Below are positions 1 to 6,311 of a stretch of DNA of 16,591 nucleotides, piece by piece. The translations under genes and the position numbers were made by a program. Within the stretch, counting starts at the first letter, position 1; every line of letters starts with the position of its first letter. The notes under the pieces are model-generated. The model was not told the DNA's origin and made no database searches. It worked only from the letters and a program-made list of their open reading frames with translations. The DNA lies in contig DATEQV010000289.1 in NCBI GenBank assembly GCA_035272265.1, forward strand, positions 1-16,591, given 5' to 3'. Origin of the DNA: Acidisphaera sp035272265. Its GTDB lineage: Bacteria; Pseudomonadota; Alphaproteobacteria; Acetobacterales; Acetobacteraceae.

Positions 1-67
1 AGGGCCGCGTGACAGACGTTTTTCACGCGGTTCTGGGTTGCTTCGTCGCTGCGCTCCTCGCAATGAC
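1..67. repeat. Dispersed alphaproteobacterial intergenic repeat (hairpin plus CTCGCAATGACG unit)
   Basis: CCGCGTGA (5-12) pairs with TCACGCGG (22-30 region) to form a hairpin. It is followed by TTGCTTCGTCGCTGCGCTCC and TCGCAATGACG, a wording I recognise from dispersed intergenic repeats in many alphaproteobacterial genomes. It is read through by the minus-strand hypothetical gene, giving the SLRGAQRRSNPEPREKR peptide. Only one copy is in the window, so the repeat status rests on recognition. Confidence 0.5.
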
Positions 68-936
68 GGAGAAGGGTCGGCACCAGACTGCTCGGCGGCG
101 CTCTCCACGCTCTGCGCCGGTTCGGTGCCGTCCGTCCGTTCCTCTCCCGTCATGACCGGGCTTGTCCCGGTCATCCACGACTTGCTTTCTTTTGCAACGT
201 CAGCGAAGTCGTGGATGGCCGGCACACGGCCGGCCATGACCGGGAGGGGGGCGGCGACGGCGTCGGGTGCGCGCGCGACGTCGCGTTCGCGGGCGAGCGC
301 CGCGTCGCGCCGGCGGGCGCGGCTGCGCTGGGCCATGCGTTGCAGCGTGCGCGTATGCGCGCGCACGAGCTTGGCCTCGGCCTCGCGGCGTTCGACGATG
401 AACCAGCGGTCGGTCCCGGGGTGATATTCGCGGCGCCGGTCGCGCCAGCGCTTCCAGCCGAGCATGATCCAGATCGCCGGCGGCGGCCCCGGCTCCGGGG
501 TGCGGGCGGCGCGCTGGCGGCGGCGGGTTTCGGCCCAGGCGCGGCGCTGGGCGAGCAGGCGCATCGAGGCGCGCGTCGCCAGCCGGTGCAGGCGGCATTC
601 GGCCTTCCAGTCGCCGTCGCAGGCGCGTTTGTAGAGCGCGCGGGTTTCGGTGCAGTGCGCGCAGCGATGGCGGGCGGTGGGGTAGCGGGAGACCTCCAGG
701 TCGCACCAGGACTCCATGCTGCGATGCCCGGGCCAAGGACGGAACAGCCGCTGGGGCTTGGGCCGGCGTTCGCAGAACGCGTCCTGGATGATCTCGACGC
801 GGAACATGCGCTCGCGCATGGACACGGCGATCTCGGGGTCGGGTTCGGGCGCCGCGCGTACGCGGGTGCCGCGGGCGTACGGGACGCGGAAGCTTTGGTA
901 GAGCCGCTTGAGGAAGGGCGGCAGGAAGTCGAACAT
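1..936 (-). CDS. Hypothetical Cys/Arg-rich protein, partial at left edge, C-terminus built from repeats
   Basis: The minus-strand frame is open for 312 codons from the ATG at 936 to base 1, so the stop lies outside the window. The start is well supported: AAAGGAGG (942-949) sits 5 nt upstream. I do not recognise the family. Residues 1-225 look like a genuine protein: W/R-rich, with cysteines at 55, 78, 92, 95, 106 and 114 (including a C-A-H-C pair) that could bind a metal, and a strongly basic helical stretch at 120-220. From about residue 232 the frame runs through intergenic repeats. Residues 233-263 give the VMAGRVPAIHD and WMTGTSPVMTG peptides of a palindromic repeat, and 291-306 give SLRGAQRRSNPEPREKR from a second repeat. 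The true gene therefore probably lost its original stop. Function unknown. That the 1-225 part is coding is fairly sure; the tail is less so. Confidence 0.6.
   Translation of the reverse strand, partial: MFDFLPPFLKRLYQSFRVPYARGTRVRAAPEPDPEIAVSMRERMFRVEIIQDAFCERRPKPQRLFRPWPGHRSMESWCDLEVSRYPTARHRCAHCTETRALYKRACDGDWKAECRLHRLATRASMRLLAQRRAWAETRRRQRAARTPEPGPPPAIWIMLGWKRWRDRRREYHPGTDRWFIVERREAEAKLVRAHTRTLQRMAQRSRARRRDAALARERDVARAPDAVAAPLPVMAGRVPAIHDFADVAKESKSWMTGTSPVMTGEERTDGTEPAQSVESAAEQSGADPSPSLRGAQRRSNPEPREKRLSRGP
147..246. repeat. Palindromic intergenic repeat with CATCCACG/CGTGGATG arms
   Basis: CATCCACGACTT (172-183) is perfectly complementary to AAGTCGTGGATG (206-217). The outer parts, GTCATGACCGGG... 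and ...CGGCCATGAC, extend an imperfect inverted repeat over about 95 bp. The same architecture (CATCCACG.CTT ... AAG.CGTGGATG) recurs at 5087-5128, so at least two members of this palindrome superfamily lie in the window. This copy lies inside the open frame of the minus-strand hypothetical gene. Confidence 0.65.
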
Positions 937-973
937 CGGCCCCTCCTTTCGGCTTGAGACAGCGGGCCCAAAG

Positions 974-1003
974 AATATACGCCTAGGAAAACAGGCTTGG
1001 CAA
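974..1003 (-). promoter_or_regulatory. Putative promoter of the minus-strand hypothetical gene with dyad in its spacer
   Basis: Read on the minus strand, TTGCCA (998-1003) and TATATT (974-979) are separated by 18 nt, a good match to -35 and -10 boxes. The spacer holds the interrupted dyad GCCTGTTTTCCTAGGC. The start codon at 936 and its AAAGGAGG site lie 38 nt downstream of the -10, fitting a short leader. A dyad between -35 and -10 is a common operator position, so the promoter may be regulated. The second copy keeps the same spacing (CTGCCA, 18 nt, TGTATT). This is inference from pattern only. Confidence 0.45.
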
Positions 1004-1070
1004 CCACTTTTTTCCGTCGACGGATTCGGGCGGTTTGCGGGCCGTCGCCGCGCCGGCTGTGGCGTGTTCG
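974..1070. repeat. Promoter-like dispersed element, copy A
   Basis: This stretch shares a 22-nt identical core (981-1002, containing GCCTAGGAAAACAGGC) with 12527-12548. It shares AGAATA just left of the core. Weaker similarity continues for about 65 bp to the right: a T6 run, TTTGCGG, GTCG and CGCGCCG in the same order. Both copies have the same orientation. The element is bounded on the left by the leader of the minus-strand hypothetical gene. Its nature (mobile promoter, small RNA gene or transposon end) cannot be settled from two copies. Confidence 0.55.
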
Positions 1071-1269
1071 GCTACCTGCTGTCGCCGCTCGAGCGATAGG
1101 CACAGGAAGCAGGGGCGGAGAGGCGAACCAGGGCGGCAGTGCCTGTCTCGAAACTACGTCGTAACGGACAACTCCGCCGCCAGCGGCTTTGGGTGATGGG
1201 GTGGACGCCCCCCGACGGCATCTACGTGCCAAGGTGACGGTGTCGAGCTGTCACCTGAAGGAGGCGTCC

Positions 1270-2295
1270 ATGGAGCAGGCTACCACGATCGGGCTGGATA
1301 TCGCGAAGCACGTTTTCCAAGCGCACGGGGCAGATGCCGCCGGCCATGTGCTGTTTCGCAAGCGTCTGACGCGGGCCAAGCTGCTGGGGTTCTTTGCATC
1401 ACATCCGCCCTGCTTTGTCGCGATGGAGGCCTGCGCCGGGTCGCATTACTGGGGGCGTGAGATCGGCAAGCTCGGGCACACGGTGCGCCTGATCCCGCCC
1501 GCCTACGTCAAGCCATTCGTGAAGCGGCAGAAGAATGACGCGGCGGATGCCGAGGCAATCTGCGAAGCGGCACAGCGGCCGAGCATGCGTTTCGTTCCGG
1601 TCAAGGACGAGGAGCAGCAGGCGAACGGCGTCGTGTTCCGGGCTCGCGACCTGCTGGTGCATCAGCGCACACAGTGCGTCAACGCCTTGCGAGGTCACCT
1701 CTCCGAATACGGCTACGTCTTTCCGCAGGGCATCACACACGCCCCAGCCCTGATCGCTCACGTCGAAGATCCCAGCGCCTCTTTGCCCGACAGTGCCAGG
1801 GCTATCCTGAAGATCTTGATCGACACCTTCACCGCGCTGGAGGCGCAGATCAGGGAACTGGATGTCGAAATAAACAGGCGCTCGAAAGCAGATCCGGTCG
1901 CGCGCCGGCTCATGACGATTCCGGGCGTGGGGCCGATCACCGCCACGGCAATCACGGCGCTTGTGCCAGCGGCTGAGAACTTCCGGGCCGGGCGTGACTT
2001 CGCCGCCTGGCTCGGGCTGACACCGCTGCAGAAATCGACTGGCGGCAAACAGAAGCTCGGCGCCGTATCGAAGCGAGGAGAACGAACCATCCGTCGCTTG
2101 CTCATCCTCGGGGCCAGCGCTGTGATCCGGCAGGCCTGCATACGCGGAGCGCCGGCCGGGTCGTGGCTGGCACAGATGCTTTCCCGCAAACCGAAGATGC
2201 TGGTCACCGTCGCCTTGGCCAACAAGATGGCACGTGTCGTTTGGGCTCTCTTGGTCAAAGGCGGGGTTTACGGAACTCCGGCTACGGCAGCGTAA
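1270..2295 (+). CDS. IS110-family transposase (DEDD recombinase)
   Basis: This 341-residue transposase carries out RNA-guided recombination of its own element. The N-terminal RuvC-like DEDD domain shows D10 in TIGLDIAK, E53 in AMEACAGSHY, and D90/D93 in KNDAADAEAI. A coiled-coil middle region (about 180-210) leads to the C-terminal Tnp20 domain with a GVGPITA motif (219-225) and the catalytic serine region QKSTGGK (S256). All key residues are present and the length is normal for the family. ATG 1270 was chosen over upstream in-frame starts because AAGGAGG (1258-1264) sits 5 nt before it and the family begins with MEQ-TTIGLDIAK-like sequence. The gene stands alone inside the element, with no other gene between the inverted repeats. 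Confidence 0.93.
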   Translation: MEQATTIGLDIAKHVFQAHGADAAGHVLFRKRLTRAKLLGFFASHPPCFVAMEACAGSHYWGREIGKLGHTVRLIPPAYVKPFVKRQKNDAADAEAICEAAQRPSMRFVPVKDEEQQANGVVFRARDLLVHQRTQCVNALRGHLSEYGYVFPQGITHAPALIAHVEDPSASLPDSARAILKILIDTFTALEAQIRELDVEINRRSKADPVARRLMTIPGVGPITATAITALVPAAENFRAGRDFAAWLGLTPLQKSTGGKQKLGAVSKRGERTIRRLLILGASAVIRQACIRGAPAGSWLAQMLSRKPKMLVTVALANKMARVVWALLVKGGVYGTPATAA

Positions 2296-2534
2296 GCTGA
2301 GCGCAGCCGCGAGGGCATAGGGCGAACGGAAGGAGAGTATGGCGCAACAGTCGGCGAGACGGGGTCGGGAAAACCAGGGCTTTCCACAGTGCCTCGAGCA
2401 CGCTTTGGGTGAATTGGACCCGGCCCGCGAACTCCCATACAGGCCGGCGGCGGACCATCGCCGCATCACAGGCCGGACAGATGGCAGCATCCGACTATGC
2501 GTACGGCAATCCTGAAATCTCCCCTTGCCAGGAA
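2296..2534 (+). ncRNA. Candidate bridge/seek RNA region of the IS1111-type element
   Basis: These 239 nt lie between the transposase stop and the right subterminal repeat and have no convincing start-to-stop coding signal of their own. In IS1111-type elements the guide RNA that pairs with target and donor is encoded in this position (established for the family). A hairpin, CCCCTT (2521-2526) with AAGGGG (2533-2538), abuts the right repeat, and several GC-rich stems are possible upstream. The exact RNA ends and the guide loops cannot be defined by eye. Confidence 0.4.
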
Positions 2535-2756
2535 GGGGGCGTCCACAGATGGAAACCGGATGCCACGTCACGCGGCCATCCTCGGCCAGCCGGCATGGGT
2601 CTGGTGGGCTGCCCGGCGATCCAGTCGTTGCGGGATGCGGGAATCGGCGTAAGCTACCATTGCGGCGGGCGGATAAACCGCTCATCCGGGGAATGCCGCG
2701 TAACGGGGAAACAGCGCTTACTCGGACGCCGGGCAACAACAAGGGGGAAACCGAAG

Positions 2757-3359
2757 ATGACGTATCATCTCGAAGGCCGCCTGCTCGAAGTGTGCAACTG
2801 TCGCGTTCTTTGTCCGTGCTGGATCGGTGAGGACCCCGATAATGGTACGTGCGATTCAATTGCGTCCTGGCATTTCGACAAGGGTACGATCGAGGGGGTG
2901 GACGTCACCGGCTGTACGATTGCGGCCGTGGCGCATATCCCGGGCAATATCCTTCAAGGAAATTGGCGCGCGGCTATCTACCTCAACGACAATGCCAGCA
3001 ACGAACAGGAAGAGGCGATCCTGAAAGTCTACACCGGCAAGCTCGGTGGTCCAGTTGCCGACCTCGCGCAACTCATTGGCGAGGTCGTGTCGGTCGAGCG
3101 CGTGCCGATCAGGTTCGAAGTGCAGGGCGGCAAAGGAACGCTCGCTATCGGCGAGACCGCCCATGCCGAGCTCGAGCCGTATAAAGGACCGGACGGGGCG
3201 ACCACTACGCTGACCAACACGATCTTCTCGACGGTGCCGGGCGCGCCCGTGTTCGTCGGCAAGGCGACGCGCTATCGCTCCCGGCAGCCCGCGCTTGGCA
3301 TTGATCTCGACATGACCGGGCACAACGCGCTGCAAAGCACATTCTGCTTCGACGCGTGA
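2757..3359 (+). CDS. DUF1326 domain-containing protein
   Basis: This 200-residue soluble protein matches the DUF1326 family across its length. It opens with YHLEGRLLEVCNC and CPCW, the family's signature cysteine cluster (C13, C15, C19, C21), followed by C32, C53 and C197. The cysteine spacing suggests metal or redox chemistry, but no reaction is established to my knowledge. ATG 2757 is preferred over longer in-frame starts from 2409 because AAGGGGG (2741-2747) precedes it and the upstream 116 codons lie in the IS end and its flank. No signal peptide is visible, so it is probably cytoplasmic. The DUF2182 membrane gene begins 27 nt after its stop, an arrangement known from many genomes. The two probably form an operon and act together. 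Confidence 0.85.
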   Translation: MTYHLEGRLLEVCNCRVLCPCWIGEDPDNGTCDSIASWHFDKGTIEGVDVTGCTIAAVAHIPGNILQGNWRAAIYLNDNASNEQEEAILKVYTGKLGGPVADLAQLIGEVVSVERVPIRFEVQGGKGTLAIGETAHAELEPYKGPDGATTTLTNTIFSTVPGAPVFVGKATRYRSRQPALGIDLDMTGHNALQSTFCFDA

Positions 3360-3386
3360 GCGCAATCGCGCCGCGGGCAACGCGTC

Positions 3387-4175
3387 ATGCGGCTCGGGTG
3401 GAAAGAGAGTCGGTTCGTACCGGTCATGACTGCGCTGATCGGCGCGGCTTGGCTGACGCTGTGGCTCTGGGAATATAGCCCGTACGGTCGGTATCTCGAT
3501 CACGGGCGGTGGACCGAGATCGGCCTCGCCGCCAGCGTCTGCCGCGTCTTGCCGGCGGGCGACGTGCTGCTGCCGGCACTGCTCTACGTCGGCGGCTGGG
3601 TCCTGATGTCGGCAGCGATGATGCTGCCGACCACCCTGCCGCTGCTCGATCGGTTCAAGCGGATGATCGCGCGGCGAGAGGATCAACGGACGCTGGTTGC
3701 GCTGTTGGTCGCCGGCTACTTGCTGGCGTGGCTTTGCTTCGGTGTTGCGGCGCATATTCTCGATGCGGCGCTGCGTGGTGTGGCGCCGTTCTTCGGGTTG
3801 CTGCTGTTTAACGGCTGGGTGGTCGGTGCAGGCGTACTGGCAGTGGCGGGTGCCTTCCAATTCAGCCGGCTGAAATATCACTGTCTGGACAAATGTCGTA
3901 CGCCGCTGAGCTTCCTGAGCCAGCATTGGAACGGGCAGGCGCCGCGGCGTAATGCGTTCCTGCTGGGCCTGCATCACGGCATGTTCTGTGTCGGTTGCTG
4001 CTGGGCGATCATGCTTCTGATGTTCGTGGTCGGGACCGGAAATGTCGGTTGGATGCTGGTTCTCGGCGCACTGATGGCGCTGGAGAAGAACGCGTCCTGG
4101 GGCCGCCGGCTCAGCCGGCCGCTCGGCTTCGGGCTGCTGACGTGGGCTGGCGCGATCATTGTGGCCAACGCGTGA
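3387..4175 (+). CDS. DUF2182 domain integral membrane protein, predicted metal-binding
   Basis: This 262-residue protein has about seven hydrophobic segments (near 10-29, 62-84, 103-122, 133-156, 191-213, 217-233 and 246-261). DUF2182 signatures are visible: MSAAMMLP (75-81), QFSRLKYHCLDKCRTPL (158-174), and HHGMFCVGCCW (196-206) followed by EK (233-234). Conserved His/Cys residues in these motifs underlie the family's predicted metal binding. The substrate is unknown. It lies 27 nt downstream of the DUF1326 gene on the same strand, so co-transcription is likely. The ATG at 3387 gives the expected length but has no clear ribosome site; an internal ATG at 3426 would remove the first 13 residues. 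No terminator is evident after the stop. Confidence 0.85.
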   Translation: MRLGWKESRFVPVMTALIGAAWLTLWLWEYSPYGRYLDHGRWTEIGLAASVCRVLPAGDVLLPALLYVGGWVLMSAAMMLPTTLPLLDRFKRMIARREDQRTLVALLVAGYLLAWLCFGVAAHILDAALRGVAPFFGLLLFNGWVVGAGVLAVAGAFQFSRLKYHCLDKCRTPLSFLSQHWNGQAPRRNAFLLGLHHGMFCVGCCWAIMLLMFVVGTGNVGWMLVLGALMALEKNASWGRRLSRPLGFGLLTWAGAIIVANA

Positions 4176-4407
4176 GGATCAACTCATCCCGCGACGTAAG
4201 CCGAGTCGGGTTGCCCGCCCCGCCCCGAACTACGCGCCGAGCAGGCTACAGGCATGACGGCTCCGGGCGCTACGTTCCGACAACCACACAGTTCGATGTC
4301 GAGTGAACGACACCGGCCCCACGCCGGAGGCCGCACGAAGGCAGACGAGCAGAGCGATAAAGCAAGTTAGCCCGTGCGAGACCTGGGGGCCCGAACACGC
4401 TGTCCGG

Positions 4408-4530
4408 CAGTCCCATTCGTCCCGTCGCTGAAGGACCGGTTTGGGTCGAAAGCAGTCGTTCTGGAGTCATTCCGAGACGGGCTCTCAGTTACGAACGGCT
4501 CAAAGAACGCCCATTCGTCGTCGGTCCGTC
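4408..4530. repeat. Degenerate dispersed intergenic repeat (GACCGGTTTGGGTCGAAAGC type)
   Basis: The phrase GACCGGTTTGGGTCGAAAGC and its flanking CCCATTCGTC (present on both sides, near 4412 and 4511) match by recognition an intergenic repeat common in alphaproteobacteria. The copy is diverged. Only one copy lies in the window, so the identification is tentative. Confidence 0.35.
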
Positions 4531-4543
4531 GCCCACGGATCGC

Positions 4544-4570
4544 CGCTGATCTCCTGCATGAAGATCAGCG
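4544..4570. other. Perfect 9-bp hairpin in intergenic DNA
   Basis: CGCTGATCT (4544-4552) pairs with AGATCAGCG (4562-4570) across a 9-nt loop. No T-run follows on either strand, so it is not a typical intrinsic terminator. It could be part of a decayed mobile element or of an unannotated RNA. Confidence 0.4.
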
Positions 4571-4728
4571 TCGAATCACAACCCGCCGCGTCGGGGTAAT
4601 CCCTCTCCGCCGCTTGCGCTCGGCGCCATGGCGGCGGTGTTCGGCGAGCAGTCGGACGGCACCGCGAAGGCTGGACGCAGCGGCCAGGGTCTCCCCGGCT
4701 GCTGCGCTGCCGATTTAACTCTGCGAGA

Positions 4729-4950
4729 TCAATATGTGTGAGGCTGTACGACCACGGTGGTCGCGGGAGCCGGCCACGGTGTCACCATCACGGCAGTCGG
4801 CTGCGCCGGAGCCGGGGGCGTGGTGACGCTGCAAGCACACAGCGCCGTCAGTCCGAGTAGCGCGACGGCGCAAGTCAGCAATCGGTGCGGGCGGCCCCGC
4901 TTGCGCGGACATTCGCGGCCGGGATCGCCCGTTGTGAAGCAGCAAGGCAT
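4729..4950 (-). CDS. Small putative lipoprotein
   Basis: This 73-residue minus-strand product has a basic N-terminus (RECPRKRGRPHR), a hydrophobic stretch (LLTCAVALLGLTAL) and a lipobox-like LCAC ending at Cys 40. A Pro/Thr/Val-rich tail without charged residues follows (SVTTPPAPAQPTAVMV...). This is the layout of a signal-peptidase-II lipoprotein with a short disordered mature part of about 34 residues. The mature function is unknown. The ATG at 4950 has no good ribosome site and gives an unusually long N-region; an internal TTG (codon for L24) just before the hydrophobic core is an alternative start. It stands alone, with repeats upstream and the gene-poor interval downstream. Confidence 0.5.
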   Translation of the reverse strand: MPCCFTTGDPGRECPRKRGRPHRLLTCAVALLGLTALCACSVTTPPAPAQPTAVMVTPWPAPATTVVVQPHTY

Positions 4951-5030
4951 CAGGCAGAGCGCCGACGCAAGGTTCGGAATCTACCGAGTGGGTTGCGCCC
5001 TAAGTGTGACCGCACTCACCTTGGTCTCGT

Positions 5031-5153
5031 CATGCTCCGCCCCCGGGCTGCACCGAAGGCGCACCCGAGGACAGGCTCCGGCGGAGCATCCACGCCTTTG
5101 CCGGCCGCGCGAAAGCAAGGCGTGGATGGTCCGCCTGCGCGGACCATGACGTG
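5031..5153. repeat. Palindromic intergenic repeat with two nested hairpins
   Basis: CATCCACGCCTT (5087-5098) pairs perfectly with AAGGCGTGGATG (5117-5128). Immediately after, GGTCCGC (5128-5134) pairs with GCGGACC (5139-5145). The outer arms share CATCCACG-CTT wording with the palindrome at 172-217, so the two are probably related. Short open frames through it (peptides such as PSTPCFRAAGKGVDA) are repeat read-through, not genes. Confidence 0.6.
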
Positions 5154-5281
5154 TTGATACGGTTCGTGTGAAAGTGCTCTGGTGGGTTGCAACGTCATAC
5201 CCGGCGCAACAAACGCGCGAGGGGCGCCGAGCATGGCGACGGAGATCGCTTGATCGCTGTGATGCCTGCCACCGGATCGCG

Positions 5282-5373
5282 TGGGCGCTGAACAAGATCG
5301 CGGACGGTCTCACGATACGTGGAGGCCTCGCTCGCGATCGCATTGCGCCTCACGCGAGAACACGGCCACCGGT
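5282..5373 (+). pseudogene. Remnant of a paralogue of the 634-residue exported protein
   Basis: Two stretches match separate parts of the gene at 12720-14624. Bases 5282-5323 match 13575-13616 at about 35 of 42 positions (encoded WALN-IA--LT-RG). Bases 5320-5356 match 14533-14569 at 34 of 37 positions (encoded EASLA-ALRLTR). They abut at a shared TGGA, and the reading frame changes at the join. The second part ends in its own TGA (5371-5373) after TREHGHR. The simplest reading is a decayed paralogue that lost about 0.9 kb through a microhomology deletion. It cannot make a functional product. Confidence 0.6.
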
Positions 5374-5481
5374 GAAGACGAATGACGACATCGGCGAGCG
5401 TCACCCTGCGCGAAGGCGACGGTGGATCAGGCGGGCGTCAACGCGGGGCGCAAAGCGCCTTGTCCGTCGCCGGAACAGGCG

Positions 5482-6306
5482 TCAGGCGCTGCACCCGCCG
5501 CAGCCGCCTCCGCCTCCGCCGCCACCGCCACCGTCACCACCACACCCGCTGCCGTCCGCCCTGATCTGACGCGCCAACGGCGCGAGCGCAGTGCCGGCCA
5601 GCACCGCGGCGCCGGTCAGTGCGAATGCCAGCGGCAACTCGCCCTCGAGCGGGGCGCGCGCGGCGCGGGCGTGGCGGTCGCGGTGCTCGTCCAGCGCCGC
5701 CGTCCCGGCACGCGTACGCAGCGGTGGCCGCGCCGCGAGCACAATCGCCAGGACCATGGTGCCGAGGACCAGGACGGTGAGGATCCCGACCGGCCGGTCC
5801 CGGCTTAAGCCGACGATGATCTTGGCGATGCCGATCATGATCGGGACCGCCAGCACCCCCAGCGTATAACGGCTCAGCCGCTGCGCCTCCTCAGCGCTGG
5901 GCGTCAGCCTGCGGCGCCCCAGGCCGGCCTTGATCGTCTGGAGCTGCGGCATGACCGCCTTGTGGAACATCGCCCGCGTCGTCACGCCGGCGAAGCTGCC
6001 GCGCAGCCCAGCCAGCTCCTGCGGCAACGGCTCGGACGTGGTCTCGAACGAGATCTTCGGTCGCTTGGGGTCCAGCCGCACCGCACCGGCGACAACCAGC
6101 TCCACCAGCGCCGTGTCGGCCGCGCGTGCGACGCCGCCTGACAGCAGCGCCAGTTCCAGCGGGCTCAGCGACCCGCCGTCCCCCGCCGTGTCGGCGTGTG
6201 TGACCTCGGAGCGAAGCACCAGGGTCACGGCCACCGCCACGGCGGTCAGGAACAGATAGAATTCCAGGAACGGCTCGGCCGGCCAGTCGAGCGGGTTGAG
6301 CTCCAT
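5482..6306 (-). CDS. TIGR04222-type membrane protein with Gly/Cys-rich C-terminus
   Basis: This 274-residue membrane protein has hydrophobic segments near 14-32, 150-166, 173-192 and 225-246. Its central block LSPLELALLSGGVARAADTAL (47-67) followed by AGAVRL is the TIGR04222 pattern. The C-terminus ends in a run of about a dozen glycines flanked by cysteines (C-G-G near 255, then CGGCSA), the low-complexity tail usual for this family. Function is unknown. The ATG at 6306 was chosen because the family begins here with MELNPLDW and the upstream frame is the shadow of the preceding gene. That gene ends 5 nt upstream, so the two form a tight operon. A weak 5-bp hairpin (GGCGC-AAA-GCGCC, near 5447-5459) lies downstream, too weak to call a terminator. 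Confidence 0.8.
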   Translation of the reverse strand: MELNPLDWPAEPFLEFYLFLTAVAVAVTLVLRSEVTHADTAGDGGSLSPLELALLSGGVARAADTALVELVVAGAVRLDPKRPKISFETTSEPLPQELAGLRGSFAGVTTRAMFHKAVMPQLQTIKAGLGRRRLTPSAEEAQRLSRYTLGVLAVPIMIGIAKIIVGLSRDRPVGILTVLVLGTMVLAIVLAARPPLRTRAGTAALDEHRDRHARAARAPLEGELPLAFALTGAAVLAGTALAPLARQIRADGSGCGGDGGGGGGGGGGCGGCSA

Positions 6307-6311
6307 CGCGA

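Larger units (their letters stand above)
1201..2546 (+). mobile_element. IS110-family (IS1111-type) insertion sequence
   Basis: A perfect 12-bp inverted repeat, GTGGACGCCCCC at 1201-1212 and GGGGGCGTCCAC at 2535-2546, brackets the transposase. The left non-coding end is short (57 nt) and the right one long (239 nt). Subterminal repeats and a long right end are the layout of the IS1111 group of IS110. The true tips probably lie a few bases outside the repeats, giving an element of about 1.35 kb. IS110 elements lack classical terminal inverted repeats and target duplications, so exact ends cannot be read here. The transposase is full length, so the copy is probably functional or recently so. 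Confidence 0.8.
4176..4728. other. Gene-poor interval between DUF2182 gene and lipoprotein gene
   Basis: No frame here has a protein-like composition together with a ribosome site. The interval carries a degraded repeat (4408-4530) and a perfect 9-bp hairpin (4544-4570). Short open frames on both strands are Arg-rich or low in conserved-looking sequence and look spurious. It may be an erosion product of mobile DNA, but no transposase remnant could be recognised. Confidence 0.6.

Noticed and set aside
171..1232. Long minus-strand open frame of 353 codons, plus 211-957 on the plus strand and 200-736 on the minus strand
   Set aside because: These are shadows of the third minus-strand frame, which has the AAAGGAGG-led start at 936 and a far more protein-like composition, but is cut by the window edge.
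2409..2756. N-terminal extension of the DUF1326 gene by 116 codons
   Set aside because: The extension lies in the IS right end and its flank, and the family start with a good ribosome site is at 2757.
1399..2859. 486-codon minus-strand frame opposite the transposase
   Set aside because: It lies antisense to the clearly identified IS110 transposase and the start of DUF1326, and has no recognisable protein features.
2856..3977. 373-codon minus-strand frame
   Set aside because: It is Gln/Arg/His-rich antisense shadow of the DUF1326 and DUF2182 genes.
4374..4718. 114-codon plus-strand frame in the gene-poor interval
   Set aside because: It runs through a degenerate intergenic repeat and Arg/Ala-rich sequence with no ribosome site or family resemblance.
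5168..5569. Short plus-strand open frame of 133 codons rich in Arg and Pro
   Set aside because: It combines a repeat, the paralogue remnant and the antisense of the Gly-rich tail, so it is not a real gene.
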